Shown here one piece after another: positions 7,106 to 10,092 of a DNA stretch of 10,092 bases. This DNA is from Chitinispirillales bacterium (GTDB lineage Bacteria > Fibrobacterota > Chitinivibrionia > Chitinivibrionales > Chitinispirillaceae), in assembly GCA_031254445.1 (NCBI GenBank), contig JAIRUL010000071.1, forward strand, positions 1-10,092, given 5' to 3'. Within the stretch, counting starts at the first letter, position 1, and each line of letters opens with the position of its first letter. The notes beneath the pieces were generated by a model. That model was not told where the DNA came from. It was given only the letters and a program-made list of their open reading frames with translations, and made no database searches. The translations under genes and the position numbers were made by a program.

Positions 7106-7271
7106 GCTTCTCCCATTATAGAACGCTCTTTTTGCGCGGTTTGAGGGTAAAAAATATTATGTACTAATATAATATATTGATAAAATTAAAAGCTTAAAAT
7201 CTTTCGACCGCCGCCATAACGCCCCACGCCCCGCCCAGGGTTGCAGCGCGCCCCATTCCCCCATAATTGAT

Positions 7272-7328
7272 TTTGACTTTAAAGATTTTAAAGGTTTTAA
7301 TTTTGAAGGCTTTGACTTTAAAGATTTT
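7272..7328. repeat. 18-bp direct repeat TTTGACTTTAAAGATTTT, copies 39 bp apart
   Basis: Identical copies lie at 7272-7289 and 7311-7328. The DNA between them is a looser version of the same T-rich pattern, with TTT or TTTT every few bases alternating with GAC, AAAG, GGT or GAAGGC. A further partial TTTTGACTTT occurs at 7326-7335. The leader at the window start contains similar strings (TTGACTTTGACTTT at 8-20, GACTTTGATTTTAAAAG at 120-136), so this looks like a low-complexity repeat family of intergenic regions in this genome. Confidence 0.65.
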
Positions 7329-7376
7329 GACTTTTATCTTTTGATTCCCCCCGCCGATAAATTATTTTATTCTATC

Positions 7377-7382
7377 TATACT
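7377..7382 (+). promoter_or_regulatory. Possible -10 element for metK
   Basis: TATACT matches the sigma-70 -10 consensus at five of six positions and lies 70 nt before the metK start, in an AT-rich patch. No good -35 is present at the usual 16-18 bp spacing; TTGATT at 7341-7346 is too far away. If used, transcription would start near 7389 and the leader would carry the 7399-7418 hairpin. Low confidence. Confidence 0.3.
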
Positions 7383-7398
7383 ATTAAACCGCGAACCG

Positions 7399-7418
7399 CG
7401 TGCCTAACGGCAGGCACG
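7399..7418 (+). promoter_or_regulatory. Hairpin in the metK leader
   Basis: CGTGCCT (7399-7405) and AGGCACG (7412-7418) form a perfect 7-bp stem with loop AACGGC. The heptamer TAACGGC occurs at 7405-7411, covering the loop, and again at 7420-7426 just after the stem. The stem ends 24 nt before the AGGAGG of metK. Structured leaders before metK are often SAM-responsive in other bacteria, but I could not match this short element to a known SAM riboswitch class. A transcript-stability or translation-control hairpin is equally possible. Confidence 0.4.
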
Positions 7419-7452
7419 GTAACGGCGACACCCACATCTTTCAGGAGGAGCA

Positions 7453-8631
7453 ATGCGAGCAAAGCCAGTAATGCGCAGATTTTTCACATCGGAGAGCGTC
7501 TCTCAGGGGCACCCCGACAAGGTTTGCGACCAAATTTCAGACGCGATTCTCGACGCCCTGCTGGAGCAGGATCCGAACTCGCGGGTGGCTTGCGAGACGC
7601 TTGTGACCACGGGGCTTGTGGTCGTGGCGGGAGAGATAACGAGCAAGGCCGTCATCGACTATCAGGATGTTGTGCGGTCGACCATAGCCGAAATAGGCTA
7701 CAATAAGCCAGGGCTCGGGTTCGACGCCGAGAGCTGCGGGGTCATGATCTCGGTGCACCAGCAGTCGCCGGACATCGCGCAGGGTGTGAACAGGGGGCAG
7801 GGGCTGCACAAGGAGCAGGGCGCTGGCGACCAGGGGATCATGTTCGGTTACGCCTGCAACGAGACAAGGACGTACATGCCGCTCGCCATCCACTACGCGC
7901 ACCGGTTGCTCGAGGAGCTGACTATCCAGCGGGAGAAGGGGCGGATTCCGTACCTGCGCCCCGACGCCAAGGCGCAGGTGACCGTCGAGTACGAGGGGAA
8001 GAAGCCGTGGCGCATAGACGCCATCGTCCTCTCGACGCAGCACGACCCCGAGGCCAAGTACGCGACCATTCGGAAAGACATGATAAACAAGATCATCGCG
8101 AAAGTGATCCCGTATAAGTATTTAGACCCTAAAACCGTCTACCACATCAACCCGACGGGGCGTTTCGTCATCGGCGGCCCGCACGGGGACACGGGGGTCA
8201 CGGGGCGCAAGATTATAGTAGACACCTACGGCGGCTACGGCGCGCACGGCGGCGGCGCGTTCTCCGGCAAGGATCCTTCAAAAGTCGACCGCGGCGCGGC
8301 CTACGCGGCGCGCTGGGTGGCGAAGAACTTAGTGGCGGCGGGCGTAGCCTCGCACTGCCTGATCCAGCTCTCTTACGCGATAGGCGTAGCGGAGCCGATC
8401 TCGATCCACGTGGACACCGCCGGGACGGGCAAGATAGCCGACGACGAAATCGTGCGGGTCATAAACAAGCTCTTCGACCTAACCCCCGCCGGCATAATCA
8501 AGCGCTTAGACCTGAAGCGCCCCATCTACCGCGAGACGGCGAGGCAAGGCCACTTCGGCCGCGAACTCCCGGAGTTCACGTGGGAGGCGTTAGACATGGT
8601 TGATAAGATCCGCAGGGAGGCGAAGCTGTAG
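7453..8631 (+). CDS. metK: S-adenosylmethionine synthetase
   Basis: Cytoplasmic methionine adenosyltransferase of 392 residues, the usual family length. It makes S-adenosylmethionine from methionine and ATP, releasing phosphate and pyrophosphate. Family signatures are present in order: [17 protein letters not shown] near the N-terminus (H20 and D22 are the expected ATP/metal-binding residues), [12 protein letters not shown] (residues 123-134), and [18 protein letters not shown] (residues 257-274), the glycine-rich phosphate loop, with [15 protein letters not shown] unaltered. AGGAGG at 7443-7448 is 4 nt before this ATG. The internal Met7 would be much too far from it, so the first ATG is preferred even though it adds a short MRAKPV extension before the conserved core. 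The TAG stop is 5 nt before nfnA, suggesting a shared transcript. A leader hairpin upstream may regulate it. Confidence 0.97.
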   Translation: MRAKPVMRRFFTSESVSQGHPDKVCDQISDAILDALLEQDPNSRVACETLVTTGLVVVAGEITSKAVIDYQDVVRSTIAEIGYNKPGLGFDAESCGVMISVHQQSPDIAQGVNRGQGLHKEQGAGDQGIMFGYACNETRTYMPLAIHYAHRLLEELTIQREKGRIPYLRPDAKAQVTVEYEGKKPWRIDAIVLSTQHDPEAKYATIRKDMINKIIAKVIPYKYLDPKTVYHINPTGRFVIGGPHGDTGVTGRKIIVDTYGGYGAHGGGAFSGKDPSKVDRGAAYAARWVAKNLVAAGVASHCLIQLSYAIGVAEPISIHVDTAGTGKIADDEIVRVINKLFDLTPAGIIKRLDLKRPIYRETARQGHFGRELPEFTWEALDMVDKIRREAKL

Positions 8632-8636
8632 GCTAC

Positions 8637-9476
8637 ATGGCGGAGATACTCAAAAAAGAGCAGTTGTCCGACGCGGTTTGGCGCTTTAGGCTGTATGCGC
8701 CGCGCATCGCCAAGAAGCGCCGGGCGGGGCAGTTCGTCATGCTCCGCCCGGCCGAGGACAGCGAGCGCATCCCGCTCACTATCGCGGACGCTAACGCGGG
8801 CGAGGGGTGGATCGACATTATTTTTCAGGCGGTGGGGCGGACTACCATGCAGCTGCGCGCCCTTGGCGAGGGGGACGAGGTGCTAGACCTTGCCGGGCCG
8901 CTTGGCAGGCCGACGCGCATTGAGAATTTCGGGCGGGCGCTCTGCATCGGCGGGGGGGTCGGGGCCGCGCCCCTTTATCCTATCATCCGCGCGCTGCACG
9001 AGGCCGGGAACGACGTGACGTCGATTGTGGGGGCGCGGACGAAAGAGCTGGTTATTTTGGAGGATGATATCAAGGCGTCGAGCAGCCGGCTTCTTATCGC
9101 CACGGACGACGGGTCTTACGGGGCAAAGGGGTTCGTTTCGGATGTTTTCAATGGGCTGATTGGCGCCGGGGAGAGGTTTGGCGCCGCGTTTGTGATTGGG
9201 CCCGTCATGATGATGAAAGCCACCTGCGCTTTGACGGTCGGGGCGGGGATAAAGACCTACGCGTCGCTTAACCCCATAATGATTGACGGGACGGGTATGT
9301 GCGGCGGGTGCCGCGTTACCGTCGGCGCGGAGACGAAGTTCGCCTGCGTGGACGGGCCGGAGTTCGACGCGTCGCTCATCGCTTGGGACGAGATGGTTGC
9401 GCGGCTTGGCAGCTATAAGCCTTTCGAGGCGCAATCGCGCGAGGGGTACCACAAATGCAATCTGGAGATCGCGTGA
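8637..9476 (+). CDS. nfnA: NfnA/SudB-type ferredoxin:NADP oxidoreductase, FAD and [2Fe-2S] subunit
   Basis: Small subunit (279 residues) of a ferredoxin-dependent transhydrogenase of the NfnAB/SudAB family. In characterised NfnAB this subunit binds FAD and NAD(H) and works with NfnB in flavin-based electron bifurcation between NADH, ferredoxin and NADPH. Visible parts are an N-terminal FAD-binding barrel (AGQFVMLRP, then RIPLTIAD), an NAD-binding fold with GGGVGAAPLYPI starting at G105, and a C-terminal cluster motif with D217, C222, C225 and C237 in IDGTGMCGGCRV and FACVDGPEFD. Published NfnA structures describe Asp plus three Cys as cluster ligands, which fits these residues. The ATG is 5 nt after metK. 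The GGGAGG inside the metK end (8615-8620) is rather distant (16 nt), so translational coupling is likely. The stop overlaps the nfnB start (TGATG). Older annotations of this family include sulfide dehydrogenase subunit and dihydroorotate dehydrogenase-like electron-transfer protein. Confidence 0.87.
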   Translation: MAEILKKEQLSDAVWRFRLYAPRIAKKRRAGQFVMLRPAEDSERIPLTIADANAGEGWIDIIFQAVGRTTMQLRALGEGDEVLDLAGPLGRPTRIENFGRALCIGGGVGAAPLYPIIRALHEAGNDVTSIVGARTKELVILEDDIKASSSRLLIATDDGSYGAKGFVSDVFNGLIGAGERFGAAFVIGPVMMMKATCALTVGAGIKTYASLNPIMIDGTGMCGGCRVTVGAETKFACVDGPEFDASLIAWDEMVARLGSYKPFEAQSREGYHKCNLEIA

Positions 9477-10092
9477 TGGCTGCGGCAAAAGTTCGGATGA
9501 AAGAGCAAGACCCCGCCGCCCGCGGGCGCAATTTCCTAGAGGTGCCCTGCGGCTATACGGGCGACGAAGCGAAAGCCGAAGCGGCGCGCTGCCTTAGGTG
9601 CAAAAAACCGCAGTGCGTGGGCGGGTGCCCTGTCAACGTAAAGATCCCTGAGTTTATCGGGTTGGTCGCGGAGGGGGATTTCGCGGCGGCGGCGAAGAAG
9701 ATCAAGGAGACTAACGCGCTGCCGGCGATATGCGGGCGCGTCTGCCCGCAGGAGGAGCAGTGCGAAAAACTCTGCATCCTCGGCAAAAAGGGCGACCCGG
9801 TGGCGATAGGGAGCCTCGAGCGGTTCGCCGCCGACACGGAGCGGGAAGCGGGCACAGTTGAGCTGCCGGAGAAGAAACCGCCTAACGGCAAGGCTGTAGC
9901 CGTGATAGGCTCAGGGCCGGCGGGGCTAACCTGCGCGGGCGAGCTTGTGAAAGAGGGGTTTGACGTGACGGTCTTCGAGGCGCTGCACGAGGCTGGCGGC
10001 GTGCTCGTCTACGGCATCCCTGAGTTCCGCCTGCCCAAGGCGATTGTCAAAAAGGAAATTGAGTACTTGCAGGCGCTCGGCGGCAAGATCGT
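9476..10092 (+). CDS. nfnB: NfnB/SudA-type (glutamate synthase small-subunit-like) oxidoreductase, 3' end outside window
   Basis: The first 205 codons of the large subunit partnering NfnA; the reading frame runs off the window without a stop. The start ATG at 9476 overlaps the nfnA stop (TGATG) and has GGAG at 9464-9467, 8 nt upstream; an in-frame GTG lies one codon earlier. The N-terminal iron-sulfur region shows C39, C42, C47 and C51 (RCLRCKKPQCVGGCPV) and C86, C90, C96 and C100 (CGRVCPQEEQCEKLC), two [4Fe-4S] sites as in GltD/NfnB proteins. GDPVAIGSLERF follows, then an FAD-binding GSGPAGL (145-151) with E168 at the end of the next strand, and GGVLVYGIPEFRLPK, all typical of the family. 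In NfnB the FAD here is the bifurcating flavin. Stand-alone homologues are often labelled NADPH-dependent glutamate synthase, but pairing with nfnA favours the transhydrogenase role. The NADP-binding half is not in view. Confidence 0.88.
   Translation, partial: MAAAKVRMKEQDPAARGRNFLEVPCGYTGDEAKAEAARCLRCKKPQCVGGCPVNVKIPEFIGLVAEGDFAAAAKKIKETNALPAICGRVCPQEEQCEKLCILGKKGDPVAIGSLERFAADTEREAGTVELPEKKPPNGKAVAVIGSGPAGLTCAGELVKEGFDVTVFEALHEAGGVLVYGIPEFRLPKAIVKKEIEYLQALGGKI

Larger units (their letters stand above)
7106..7452. other. Divergent intergenic region between the GH57 gene and metK
   Basis: A 347-bp stretch without a credible gene, sitting between genes transcribed in opposite directions, so it should hold promoters for both. 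From left to right it contains an almost pure A/T island (about 7150-7200), a C-rich block (7201-7262, C-runs of 3 to 5), a 39-bp-period AT repeat (7266-7340), a second AT-rich patch with a candidate -10 (7360-7390), and a GC-rich hairpin before the metK ribosome binding site. I found no convincing -35/-10 pair for the GH57 gene. Translating the repeat gives a Phe/Asp-rich peptide, but no start or function supports it. Confidence 0.6.

Noticed and set aside
7115..7120. Perfect TATAAT on the minus strand just before the GH57 gene as its -10 box
   Set aside because: Transcription would start about 3 nt before the ATG and leave out the GGGAG ribosome binding site; no -35 match sits at the right distance. 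Chance occurrence is more likely.
7346..7452. A classical SAM riboswitch before metK
   Set aside because: The leader is short and has one clear stem; I could not recognise the conserved cores of known SAM classes, so only an unclassified hairpin is reported.
7266..7706. Plus-strand frame starting in the 39-bp repeat (Phe/Asp-rich peptide) and running into metK
   Set aside because: There is no good start codon or ribosome binding site, and its downstream half overlaps the well-supported metK gene in another frame. The peptide pattern follows from the T-rich repeat.

Overview
The window most likely comes from a Fibrobacterota bacterium (Fibrobacter or a Fibromonas-like gut lineage). The main evidence is three copies of the Fibrobacter succinogenes major paralogous (FISUMP, TIGR02145-type) domain in two adjacent secreted proteins. 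Coding DNA is GC-rich, while the intergenic spacers are AT-rich and full of simple repeats. The assignment rests on recognised family motifs, not on a database search.

Layout. (1) 1-170: a repeat-rich leader with two perfect hairpins, a 24-bp direct repeat and three AAAAGATT units just before a good ribosome binding site. (2) 171-3411, + strand: a two-gene surface cluster. The first gene encodes a lipoprotein with a CsgG/LpoB-like domain, TPRs and a C-terminal FISUMP domain; the second encodes a signal-peptide protein with two FISUMP domains. (3) 3444-7105, - strand: ugd (UDP-glucose 6-dehydrogenase, strikingly like animal UGDH), preceded in the direction of transcription by a large GH57-type alpha-glucan-active enzyme. 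A 125-bp spacer with a nested inverted repeat separates them. (4) 7106-7452: a divergent 347-bp intergenic region with an AT island, a C-rich block, a Phe/Asp-like 39-bp-period repeat and a leader hairpin. (5) 7453 to the window edge, + strand: a tight metK-nfnA-nfnB cluster. These encode S-adenosylmethionine synthetase and the two subunits of an NfnAB/SudAB-type flavin-bifurcating ferredoxin:NADP oxidoreductase, the second truncated by the window end.

How the genes work together. The two FISUMP genes are 22 bp apart and probably co-transcribed, giving envelope or extracellular proteins of unknown function. UGDH supplies UDP-glucuronate for surface polysaccharide. The GH57 protein has no export signal and probably acts on cytoplasmic alpha-glucan such as glycogen. 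NfnAB exchanges electrons between NADH, ferredoxin and NADPH, as expected in a fermentative anaerobe. Most genes are conventional. The most unusual items are the CsgG/LpoB-TPR-FISUMP fusion, a ten-base G tract inside the GH57 gene, a seven-base G tract just before the lipoprotein's FISUMP domain, and two intergenic repeat blocks that share a 39-bp spacing. I found no clear undescribed defence or mobile system.
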